A DNA stretch of 34,740 nucleotides, taken from positions 1-34,740 of the forward strand of contig NZ_WWCK01000011.1 in NCBI RefSeq assembly GCF_009857435.1, written 5' to 3'. This document shows positions 1-5,691 of the stretch, one piece after another; positions within the stretch are counted from its first letter, which is position 1; each line of letters begins with the position of its first letter. Made by a program: the position numbers and the translations under genes. The DNA is from Duganella rivi. GTDB taxonomy: Bacteria; Pseudomonadota; Gammaproteobacteria; Burkholderiales; Burkholderiaceae_D. The notes under the pieces were generated by a model, which had not been told where the DNA came from, searched no databases, and saw only the letters and a list, made by a program, of their open reading frames with translations.

Positions 1-127
1 ATTGGGGACCGATCAAAGAATTTTTCGGCGGCATTTGGGACGGCGTGAAGGCCGCCTTTGCCGGCGGTATTAGCGGCATCGGCGCGCTTATCGTGAACTG
101 GTCCCCGCTCGGCCTGTTCTACCAGGG
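1..127. repeat. Terminal direct repeat, left copy (circular junction)
   Basis: These 127 bases are identical to 34614-34740. The reading frame of the tape-measure gene continues correctly across the join. An exact 127-base overlap is what a circular contig left by a 127-mer assembly graph looks like, so it most likely marks a circular molecule of 34,613 bp, not a biological terminal repeat. Both copies should be counted once. Confidence 0.95.
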
Positions 128-1007
128 ATTCGCGGCCGTGATGTCCTGGTTTGGCGTGGAAATGCCGGCGAAGTTTTCGACCTTCGGCGCGAATATTCTT
201 ACTAGCCTGGGCAACGGAATTTCTAGCGGCCTGGACAGCGTTAAGGCATTCTTCGGCGGATTTTGGGACGGCGTAAAGGCGACCTTTGACGGCGGCATAG
301 GCAGTATCAACGCGCTTATCCTGAACTGGTCCCCGCTCGGCCTGTTCTACCAGGGCTTCGCGGCCGTGATGTCCTGGTTTGGCGTGGAAATGCCGGCGAA
401 GTTTTCGACCTTCGGCGCGAATATCTTGGATGGCCTGGTCAACGGCATCACTAGCCGCCTTGGCGCAGTCAAAGACGCGATCGTAGGCGCTGGCGAAAGC
501 GCCGTCGCCTGGTTCAAAGAGAAGCTGGGCATTCACTCGCCTAGCCGCGTATTTGGCGAGCTGGGCGGCTTTATCAGCCAGGGCGCGGCCATCGGCATCG
601 ACGACCAGAAAGCGGCGGTAGCCAAGGCGTCGTTGGCCCTTGCCGTGACGGCGGCCGGCGCGTTCAACTCGCCGGCGCTGGCCCAGGCCGCGCAGCTCGG
701 CACAAACCTGGCACAAGGCGTCCAGGTGCAGATGGCCACGGCCGGCCAGCTCGCCGCGCCGCTGGGCCAGGCCGCGCCACAGGTAGGCAACCAAGTTCCG
801 ATCGATCGCCGTAGTTCGGTACTGACGCCCCAGGCTTCGCCAGGCGCTGCCAGTGCTGCGCCGGCGGCGGCCGCACCTAACTACACGATCCAGATTACCG
901 CCGCACCTGGCATGGACCCGCAAGCGATCGCGCGCGCCGTTTCGGCCGAGCTGGACCGCCGCGAGCGGGCGAAGCAATCCCGCGCCATTTCGCGCCTGAC
1001 CGATTAA
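1..1007 (+). CDS. T: Tail tape measure protein gpT, C-terminal part (continues from 32708)
   Basis: This is the 3' portion of the tape-measure gene that begins at 32708. Joining 32708-34613 to 1-1007 gives 2913 bases, a protein of 970 residues; base 1 is the second base of a Tyr codon. The protein sets tail length inside the P2-like contractile tail and is thought to reach the cell envelope on ejection. The visible part has a duplicated 76-residue unit rich in Trp, Phe and Gly (WSPLGLFYQGF... PAKFSTFGANI), an amphipathic AWFKEKLGIHSPSRVF stretch common near the end of tape-measure proteins, then an Ala/Pro/Gln-rich linker and a charged tail. The next gene, U, starts 15 bases after the stop. 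Confidence 0.93.
   Translation, partial: WGPIKEFFGGIWDGVKAAFAGGISGIGALIVNWSPLGLFYQGFAAVMSWFGVEMPAKFSTFGANILTSLGNGISSGLDSVKAFFGGFWDGVKATFDGGIGSINALILNWSPLGLFYQGFAAVMSWFGVEMPAKFSTFGANILDGLVNGITSRLGAVKDAIVGAGESAVAWFKEKLGIHSPSRVFGELGGFISQGAAIGIDDQKAAVAKASLALAVTAAGAFNSPALAQAAQLGTNLAQGVQVQMATAGQLAAPLGQAAPQVGNQVPIDRRSSVLTPQASPGAASAAPAAAAPNYTIQITAAPGMDPQAIARAVSAELDRRERAKQSRAISRLTD
95..424 (+). repeat. Direct duplication inside the tape-measure gene
   Basis: Bases 95-196 recur at 323-424 with one mismatch (A at 128, C at 356), a period of 228 bp or 76 codons. Weaker similarity extends upstream over the WDGVKA.F segment. The reading frame is kept, so the duplication adds one module to the C-terminal part of gpT. 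The single mismatch lies directly after the end of the 127-base contig overlap. Confidence 0.9.
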
Positions 1008-1022
1008 CCGAGAAAGAAAAGC

Positions 1023-1445
1023 ATGTTGATGTCCCTGGATCAATTCGTATTCGGCCTGGATACCCTGGCCTACGACGCGCTGCAACGGCAAACCCGCTGG
1101 AAGCATCGCAACACGTCCCGCGTGGGCGCGCGCGATGCCTTCCAGTTTCTCGGCCCTGGCGACGAAACAATCAGCCTCACCGGCGTTGTGACGCCGGAAA
1201 TGACAGCAACGGGGGACTTGTCCGCGTTGCAGGACTTGCGCGATATGGCCGACGAGGGCGAGGCCTATGTCCTGGTTGACGGTGCGGGATATGTGTACGG
1301 CGCGTTCGTGGTTGAAATGATGGGCGAGAATCAGACCTACCACGACCAAGACGGCATTCCGCGCAAAGTCGAATTCACCATCGGCCTTACTCGCGTCCCT
1401 GATACGCAACTGAGCGAGCAGGAGCAAGGGGAGGCAGAGGAATGA
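1023..1445 (+). CDS. U: Tail completion/tail terminator protein gpU
   Basis: The 140-residue product matches the P2 gpU family by its opening LDQFVFGLDTLAYDALQRQT, a GARDAFQFLGPG segment and a closing region with EFTIGLTRV. In this family the protein caps or completes the end of the tail tube. It lies in the P2 order T-U-D. The first ATG is at 1023, with a second in-frame ATG at 1029 (MSLDQF). The purine-rich GAGAAAGAAAAG just upstream could serve either. The end overlaps the ATG of the next gene by four bases, as expected for translational coupling. Confidence 0.9.
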   Translation: MLMSLDQFVFGLDTLAYDALQRQTRWKHRNTSRVGARDAFQFLGPGDETISLTGVVTPEMTATGDLSALQDLRDMADEGEAYVLVDGAGYVYGAFVVEMMGENQTYHDQDGIPRKVEFTIGLTRVPDTQLSEQEQGEAEE

Positions 1446-2479
1446 AACAGCCGACCCCTGCATTTACCATTACCCTGGACGGGAAGGATTTAACGAGCAA
1501 GGTAGAGCCGCGCTTGATAAGCCTAACCATCACCGAATGCCGAGGCGGTGAGGCCGACACCCTGGACCTGGTGTTAGACGACGCAGACGGCAAGCTGTCC
1601 ATTCCGCCGCGCGGCGCGGTGCTGGCTGTCTCGATCGGATGGGATGGCGAAGGCCTGGTCGACAAGGGAACATTCACCGTTGACGAGACAGAACACAGCG
1701 GCGCACCAGACATCATCACCGTGCGCGGCCGCTCCGCCTCGATGACGAAGGAAATGGGCGAGCGCCAGGAGAAAAGCTGGCACCAAAAGACCGTGGGCGA
1801 CATCGTGAAAACTATCGCGGCAAAGCACAAGCTCAAGCCCGTTGTGGGCGACGCCCTGGCGAAAATCGCTATCCCGCACATCGACCAAACGCACGAGTCC
1901 GATATGTCGTTCTTGACGCGCCTAGCGAAGCGCTACGATGCGACGATGACCGTCAAGGAAAGCAATTTGCTGTTTATGCCGATCGGCAAGGGCGTGAGCG
2001 CCGGCGGCAAGGATTTGCCTGTCATCGAAATCACGCGGGCCGATGGCGACCAGCACCGCTACCACGTCGCAGAACGGGAAAGCTATGAAGGGGTGAAAGC
2101 CTTCTATCGCGGCACCGGGCGCGCGAAGCGCAAGGAGCTGGTAATGGGCGGCGAGAACAACCGCAATATCAAGGTGCTGCCGGAAGTCTACGCAACCGAA
2201 GCCGAGGCACGCGCGGCGGCAAAATCCGAGCTGACCAGGTGTAAGCGCGGCCAAGCCACCATGAATTATTCCCTGGCATTGGGGCGAGGCGAGATCCGGC
2301 CCGAGCTGCCGGCGTATGTGTCCGGGTTCAAGGACGAGATTGACGCCACGCCCTGGCTGGTGAAGCGCGCAACGCACACAATCAGCGACCAGGGTTTTCT
2401 TACCGGCCTGGAACTGGAAATGCGCGACGATCCGGCCAGCGCGCGGCACCGGACCAACTTCCGCCGGCCAGGTAAATGA
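1442..2479 (+). CDS. D: Baseplate hub/late control protein gpD
   Basis: A 345-residue protein of the P2 gpD family, related to the T4 gp27-like hub that carries the spike. Features seen are an N-terminal TPAFTITLDGKDLT strand, GGEADTLDLVLDD near residues 40-55, a HESDMSFLTRLAKRYDA segment near residues 145-160, and a C-terminal region ending in NFRRPGK. Start and stop overlap with U indicate coupling. It is the last gene of the rightward late operon that begins at FI, and a strong hairpin terminator follows. In P2 the ogr gene and the attachment and integration block come next; here neither does. Confidence 0.92.
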   Translation: MKQPTPAFTITLDGKDLTSKVEPRLISLTITECRGGEADTLDLVLDDADGKLSIPPRGAVLAVSIGWDGEGLVDKGTFTVDETEHSGAPDIITVRGRSASMTKEMGERQEKSWHQKTVGDIVKTIAAKHKLKPVVGDALAKIAIPHIDQTHESDMSFLTRLAKRYDATMTVKESNLLFMPIGKGVSAGGKDLPVIEITRADGDQHRYHVAERESYEGVKAFYRGTGRAKRKELVMGGENNRNIKVLPEVYATEAEARAAAKSELTRCKRGQATMNYSLALGRGEIRPELPAYVSGFKDEIDATPWLVKRATHTISDQGFLTGLELEMRDDPASARHRTNFRRPGK

Positions 2480-2504
2480 CCGTCTAAAAAACCTTGGCTT
2501 TATT

Positions 2505-2555
2505 GACACTCAACAGAAAGGGGCGAAATCGCCCCTTTTCTTCGTCCTGAGTGTC
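2505..2555 (+). terminator. Late-operon terminator after gpD
   Basis: An AAAGGGGCG stem (2517-2525) pairs with CGCCCCTTT (2530-2538), followed by TTC. It is nested in an outer inverted repeat, GACACTCA at 2505-2512 and TGAGTGTC at 2548-2555. It lies 37 bases after the gpD stop and would end transcription of the FI-to-D operon and insulate the next gene. Confidence 0.85.
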
Positions 2556-2622
2556 TAAAAACTATGTCTAGTTTTCTATGTATAATAAACCTTGTTTTCA
2601 TTTGATTTTTATACAAAGGGAA
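2554..2622 (+). promoter_or_regulatory. Inverted repeat, -10 element and RBS before the zinc-ribbon gene
   Basis: Between terminator and gene there is an AT-rich imperfect inverted repeat, CTAAAAACTA then TAGTTTTCTA (about 2555-2578). It is followed by a perfect TATAAT at 2581-2586 and a good ribosome site AAAGGGAA at 2615-2622. No convincing -35 hexamer is seen 16-18 bases upstream of the TATAAT, which suggests a regulated promoter. The inverted repeat could be an operator or a recombinase binding site; the sequence alone does not decide. Confidence 0.45.
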
Positions 2623-2630
2623 TTATCGTT

Positions 2631-3332
2631 ATGCGTAACGTCAAAATTCGCGGCCGCCATATCGTCGCATCCATGCGTGCGCCCACTTCGTCGCTGCGGC
2701 TCTGGCTCAACGAAAAGGCCAGAACCGCCACCGGAAAGGATGCCGAATTTATCGGGCAAGTGCGCCAGCTCCTGGACGATCCCGCCGGCCGTGATATAGG
2801 CGCTTGCGGCGCTTGTGACGTGCCGGTGCTACTACCCCAGCCACCCGAGCCTGGCGAGCGCCTGTGCGCCGCGTGCGAGGCCGTGTCGGGGCAAATGGAT
2901 GTGGAAGAAGCGGCCAAGGCCCAGCAGGGAAACAAAAAGCGCTTGATACGCCTATTCGTGGACGGCCAGGAGTTCCCCGGCGAGATAACCGAATTCACCG
3001 CGCCGGCACGGCTGCAGCCCGACTGGCCGCAATGGTTGAGCGTGGGCTATGCGGCCCCGATCGACGCCGCGCAGTTCTTTGGCGAATTCACGCCCGCGCC
3101 AGTGACACCGCTCGATGACCTGGCGCGCGAATACTACGAGCGCACCGAGGCCTACGACCGCACGGTATGTACCGGCCCAATACGCGACGGCAGCATCATG
3201 CCGGCGACCGCGCGCGAGCAAAGCCTTATCAACCGCCACGCCACCGACTTGCTGCGCGAGCTGCGCCAGCGCGCCGAACGCCTGGGCTACACCAGGAACG
3301 ACTTACGCCAGGCCATGAGGAACTACAAATGA
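2631..3332 (+). CDS. Uncharacterised zinc-ribbon protein
   Basis: A 233-residue protein I do not recognise. The ATG at 2631 is chosen because AAAGGGAA lies eight bases upstream; an earlier in-frame start near 2592 lacks a ribosome site. It has a basic N-terminus (MRNVKIRGRHIV) and two CxxC pairs, C59/C62 and C79/C82, that could bind one zinc. A middle region resembles a small beta-rich fold (RLIRLFVDGQEFPGEITEF). The C-terminal helical part is basic (LLRELRQRAERLGY). It overlaps the serine recombinase start by four bases, so the two are probably one operon. It occupies the place of ogr/attP/int in P2. A DNA-binding accessory role for the recombinase or a lysogenic-conversion role are both possible. 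Confidence 0.7.
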   Translation: MRNVKIRGRHIVASMRAPTSSLRLWLNEKARTATGKDAEFIGQVRQLLDDPAGRDIGACGACDVPVLLPQPPEPGERLCAACEAVSGQMDVEEAAKAQQGNKKRLIRLFVDGQEFPGEITEFTAPARLQPDWPQWLSVGYAAPIDAAQFFGEFTPAPVTPLDDLAREYYERTEAYDRTVCTGPIRDGSIMPATAREQSLINRHATDLLRELRQRAERLGYTRNDLRQAMRNYK

Positions 3333-3976
3333 ATCTCGATATCATCAGCGGCGGCATGCGCATAGGCTACGCCCGAGTTTCGACCGTAGACCAGAATTTA
3401 GACCTTCAACGCGACGCCCTGACGCGCTCGGGATGCGCGCAGATTTACCAGGACAAGGCCAGCAGCCGCACCACCAAGGCGCGCCCGGAGCTGGAGAACA
3501 TGCGCCGCGCGCTGCGGCCTGGCGACACCCTGGTTGTGTGGCGGCTCGATCGACTGGGCGGCAACGTCAACGACCTAATCACCATCGTCAACGAATTGAT
3601 GGCCGCCGGCATTGAGTTTGAAAGCCTGACCGAAAGCATAGACACCAAGACGCCGCACGGCCGCATGTTCTTTACCGTCATGGCGGCTATGAACCAGTAC
3701 CGGCTCGATGTCATCCATGAAAACACGATGGCCGGATTGAAGGCGGCCAGGGCGCGCGGCCGCGTCGGCGGGCGGCCGCCGGCGCTCGATGAAAAGGGCG
3801 TGAGCGACGCCAAGGCGATGATTTCCGGCGGCATGACGATGGCCGATGTTGCCGCGCGCCTGAACATCAGCCGCGCGACGCTGTACAACACGCTGAACCG
3901 GGCCGAGGCCGCAGACGCAAAAACGGCCGCGAGTGCGGCCGAGGTAAAGGGGACGAAGAAAAAGAAAGCTGGTTAG
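3329..3976 (+). CDS. Serine recombinase (resolvase/invertase family)
   Basis: A 215-residue small serine recombinase. Catalytic Ser18 lies in GYARVSTVDQN. The family motifs DTLVVWRLDRLG and SLTESIDTKTPHGRMFF follow, then the long E helix and GRVGGRPP hinge, and a C-terminal helix-turn-helix of about 45 residues (MTMADVAARLNISRATLYN). The usual RLGRN reads RLGGN, and the usual AEMER helix segment reads MNQYR. Such enzymes resolve plasmid multimers or invert DNA segments. No integrase is present, so multimer resolution of a circular prophage is the most likely role, but tail-fibre inversion cannot be excluded. The ATG at 3329 has ATGAGG eight bases upstream; an internal ATG at 3356 is an alternative. 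The gene converges on the repressor and their stops overlap. Confidence 0.92.
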   Translation: MNLDIISGGMRIGYARVSTVDQNLDLQRDALTRSGCAQIYQDKASSRTTKARPELENMRRALRPGDTLVVWRLDRLGGNVNDLITIVNELMAAGIEFESLTESIDTKTPHGRMFFTVMAAMNQYRLDVIHENTMAGLKAARARGRVGGRPPALDEKGVSDAKAMISGGMTMADVAARLNISRATLYNTLNRAEAADAKTAASAAEVKGTKKKKAG

Positions 3977-4632
3977 AAGACGCGGGAAATTTTCGACTGG
4001 CAGAATCCGATAACCTCTATCGAATCGCCGCCTTCGGGCGGTATCACATCAACCGCGTAAGAGGTATTTTCATAGCTTACGCGGGTTGCCCCTCGTACCA
4101 TGCGCTGCAACCTGGCGACGCGCAGCACGTCACCAAAGCGCACCAGGTAGACGCCATCCGTGTTGCGCGGGCGGCGATCGATCACCATGTATTGACCGTC
4201 ATCGATCGTGCCAAGCATCGCGTCACCGCATGCGCGCACGATCATGGTTTCGCCGGCGGATAGCCCTTGTTCATCCATGAGCGCGCGCGGCACCGTGACG
4301 AACGAGGGCGCGCTCGCGCCGGCTACCAGGTACGTGCGCATATCGAACAGCGGCAAGGCAATGCCGCCGGAATCTATCCCTTCTGTAATGGTGTTTTCGA
4401 CATCCTCCGTTGTAAACCCACCACGCCCTAGTATCAGCCAGTCAAGGCTGCACGCCTTACGAATTGCAATCTTTATGCACTCCGCAATCGGCGTTGTTTC
4501 GCGCGACTTCCAAACGGCTGGCGCGCTCTTGGATATCTCCAAGTACGCAGCCAGCTCTATGTCTTTCTGGACGCCTACCGCCAGCTTCATTCTGTCCACC
4601 ACGGCGGCGACGTCGATCTTTTCGTTGTCCAT
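3973..4632 (-). CDS. CI-like repressor with inactive S24 peptidase domain
   Basis: A 219-residue repressor read leftward from ATG 4632; a TTG at 4653 in frame is an alternative start. The N-terminal domain (about residues 8-70) is the phage CI helix-turn-helix type, ending in the characteristic LDWLILGRGG. The C-terminal domain (about 90-205) has the LexA/S24 fold pattern with GLSAGETMIVRACGDAM and YLVRFGDVLRVARL. Where cleavable repressors have Ser and Lys (GDSM and VKRL), this one has Ala138 and Ala173. It should therefore not self-cleave on RecA activation, as for CI of phage 186, where induction needs an antirepressor. It is divergent from the small RHH gene at 4737 and probably holds the lytic operon off. 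Confidence 0.88.
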   Translation of the reverse strand: MDNEKIDVAAVVDRMKLAVGVQKDIELAAYLEISKSAPAVWKSRETTPIAECIKIAIRKACSLDWLILGRGGFTTEDVENTITEGIDSGGIALPLFDMRTYLVAGASAPSFVTVPRALMDEQGLSAGETMIVRACGDAMLGTIDDGQYMVIDRRPRNTDGVYLVRFGDVLRVARLQRMVRGATRVSYENTSYAVDVIPPEGGDSIEVIGFCQSKISRVF

Positions 4633-4693
4633 TGTTCTTAGAAAAAGTTTCAAAAAGTAATCTCAACCTAATGCTCGCCAGCAAATAACGGGT

Positions 4694-4742
4694 TACAATT
4701 TACATATTGCAACACAGTGACACACACTATTACATTATGCAA
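4694..4742. promoter_or_regulatory. Repressor/RHH switch: paired operators
   Basis: In the divergent gap two 13-mers are nearly identical: TTACATATTGCAA (4700-4712) and TTACATTATGCAA (4730-4742). They are in the same orientation, 30 bp apart, about three helical turns. The second covers the proposed ATG at 4737. A TACAAT resembling a -10 box lies at 4694-4699. This arrangement suits cooperative binding of the repressor or the RHH protein to block rightward early transcription or initiation. No strong -35 was found. Confidence 0.55.
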
Positions 4743-4901
4743 ACGACAATGCAATCGAAACCTACCCGCGTACCGATCCCGTTAAGCGAGAAAGAACGCA
4801 AGCAACTCAAGGGCATGGCGGCAAAGGAGATTCGTAGCGAATCTGCGATGGCGCGCATTATCTATCTCGCTGGCCTGAAGCAACTTTCCGAAAAGAAGTA
4901 G
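4737..4901 (+). CDS. Small ribbon-helix-helix regulator, Cro/Cox-like position
   Basis: A 54-residue protein from ATG 4737; an ATG at 4749 or an upstream TTG at 4707 are possible starts and no start has a strong ribosome site. The pattern KPTRVPIPLSEKERKQLKGMAAKE followed by SESAMARIIYLAGLKQL fits a ribbon-helix-helix (Arc/CopG) DNA-binding domain, with a strand and then two helices. It is the first gene of the rightward early operon, divergent from the repressor, where P2-like phages carry cox or cro. It is probably the counter-regulator of the lysis-lysogeny switch. That role is inferred from position and fold only. Confidence 0.65.
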   Translation: MQTTMQSKPTRVPIPLSEKERKQLKGMAAKEIRSESAMARIIYLAGLKQLSEKK

Positions 4902-4932
4902 TTTTCCTATCTACATTTCCGTTTGACAACAA

Positions 4933-4960
4933 GTAGAAAGGGCTGGGGAGCGCCTTCTAC
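4933..4960 (+). promoter_or_regulatory. Hairpin leader before the ogr-like gene
   Basis: GTAGAA (4933-4938) pairs with TTCTAC (4955-4960), extended by AGG/CCT and GC/GC, giving a 28-base hairpin without a U tract. A TTGACA is seen just upstream at 4923-4928 but has no convincing -10 partner. The hairpin lies 20 bases before the ATG at 4981. It could act as an attenuator, an mRNA processing site or a protein-binding site between the early regulator and the late activator. Confidence 0.4.
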
Positions 4961-4980
4961 ATGACCAGGAAAAACACACT

Positions 4981-5250
4981 ATGAGCATGAGAATTTCTAT
5001 CCCCTGCCCCCATTGCGACGCCCGTGCAACCGCACGCAGCAGCCGGCAACTATCTAAAACCCTTCGGGAAATCTACTACCAATGCACCGACGTGGAATGC
5101 GGCCACACCTTCGTCGCCAGCCTGGAAGCCACGCGCACGCTGTCGCCATCCTCCAAGCCGCGAACCGAAGTGCGCTTGCCTCTGTCGCCGGCTGTCGTGC
5201 ACCGAGTAATGCACCAGCTCGAATTACAGGGATTAACCCCTAGCACATGA
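4981..5250 (+). CDS. ogr: Ogr/Delta-type late transcription activator
   Basis: An 89-residue protein with the Ogr/Delta zinc-finger pattern: C9-x2-C12, then 22 residues, then C35-x4-C40, in the context CPHCDARATARSS and YYQCTDVECGHTFVA, very like P2 Ogr. In P2-like phages this protein binds upstream of late promoters and contacts RNA polymerase to switch on virion and lysis genes. Its presumed target elements are at 16596, 23905 and 30351. AGGA lies ten bases before ATG 4981; an ATG at 4987 is also possible. In P2 ogr follows gene D in the late region. Here it sits behind the switch in the early operon, so late expression would be tied directly to escape from the repressor. Confidence 0.88.
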   Translation: MSMRISIPCPHCDARATARSSRQLSKTLREIYYQCTDVECGHTFVASLEATRTLSPSSKPRTEVRLPLSPAVVHRVMHQLELQGLTPST

Positions 5251-5273
5251 TACTAACTCAATACTGAATCAAT

Positions 5274-5597
5274 ATGAATACAATAGCACTCTCGCCCCTG
5301 GCGCTCGCGTTCCTGCAACAACACGAAGGCGAACACCTAGCGCACGAAACCGAGCGCCTGGTGGAGCGCTGCACCGCCCACCTGGTAGAAACCGGCATGT
5401 GCTCGGCCAGCTCGGCGCGCGATATCACCATGCAAGCGCTGGGCGAGCTGAGCGCGCGCCGCCGCATCGGGCATATCGATTGCACCAGGACCACCAGCTT
5501 TACTCTGTTCCTGATCGACTCCCAGGGCCAGCGCCGCGCCCTCACGATCGCCGCCCTTCTCGCCCTGATCGAAGCGCCGGTAGTCACCGCCGCCTAA
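5274..5597 (+). CDS. Small early protein of unknown function
   Basis: A 107-residue, mostly helical acidic protein starting MNTIALSPLALAFLQQHEGEHLAHETERLVERC. No catalytic motif or membrane segment is visible. Similar-looking short proteins occur between ogr or cox and the replication gene in P2-like phages of beta- and gammaproteobacteria, but I cannot name a function. It is codirectional with ogr and the primase gene, 23 bases after ogr, and probably part of the same early operon. No strong ribosome site precedes its ATG. Confidence 0.65.
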   Translation: MNTIALSPLALAFLQQHEGEHLAHETERLVERCTAHLVETGMCSASSARDITMQALGELSARRRIGHIDCTRTTSFTLFLIDSQGQRRALTIAALLALIEAPVVTAA

Positions 5598-5622
5598 ACC
5601 ACTTTCCACCAGTACCACCAGC

Positions 5623-5644
5623 ATCGCCGCCACCAGGCGGCGAT
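5623..5644 (+). promoter_or_regulatory. Perfect 9-bp hairpin before the primase gene
   Basis: ATCGCCGCC (5623-5631) and GGCGGCGAT (5636-5644) form a perfect stem with an ACCA loop. It lies 48 bases before the primase ATG. There is no U tract, so it is more likely a structural or attenuating mRNA element, or a protein-binding palindrome, than a terminator. Confidence 0.5.
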
Positions 5645-5691
5645 ATGCCGTGCGCCTGGCAGTAAACCGAGCATCAAGGAATCACCGCAAC

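Noticed and set aside
1..127. Terminal repeat as physical redundancy of a linear virion DNA
   Set aside because: The repeat is inside the tape-measure gene, equals a common assembly k-mer length and P2-like phages package cos-ended DNA. A circular contig explains it fully.
3329..3976. Serine recombinase as a tail-fibre invertase
   Set aside because: No inverted pair of sites flanking alternative fibre ends was noticed in 26.5-30.3 kb, and the gene is not near the fibres. Not excluded, but less likely than multimer resolution.
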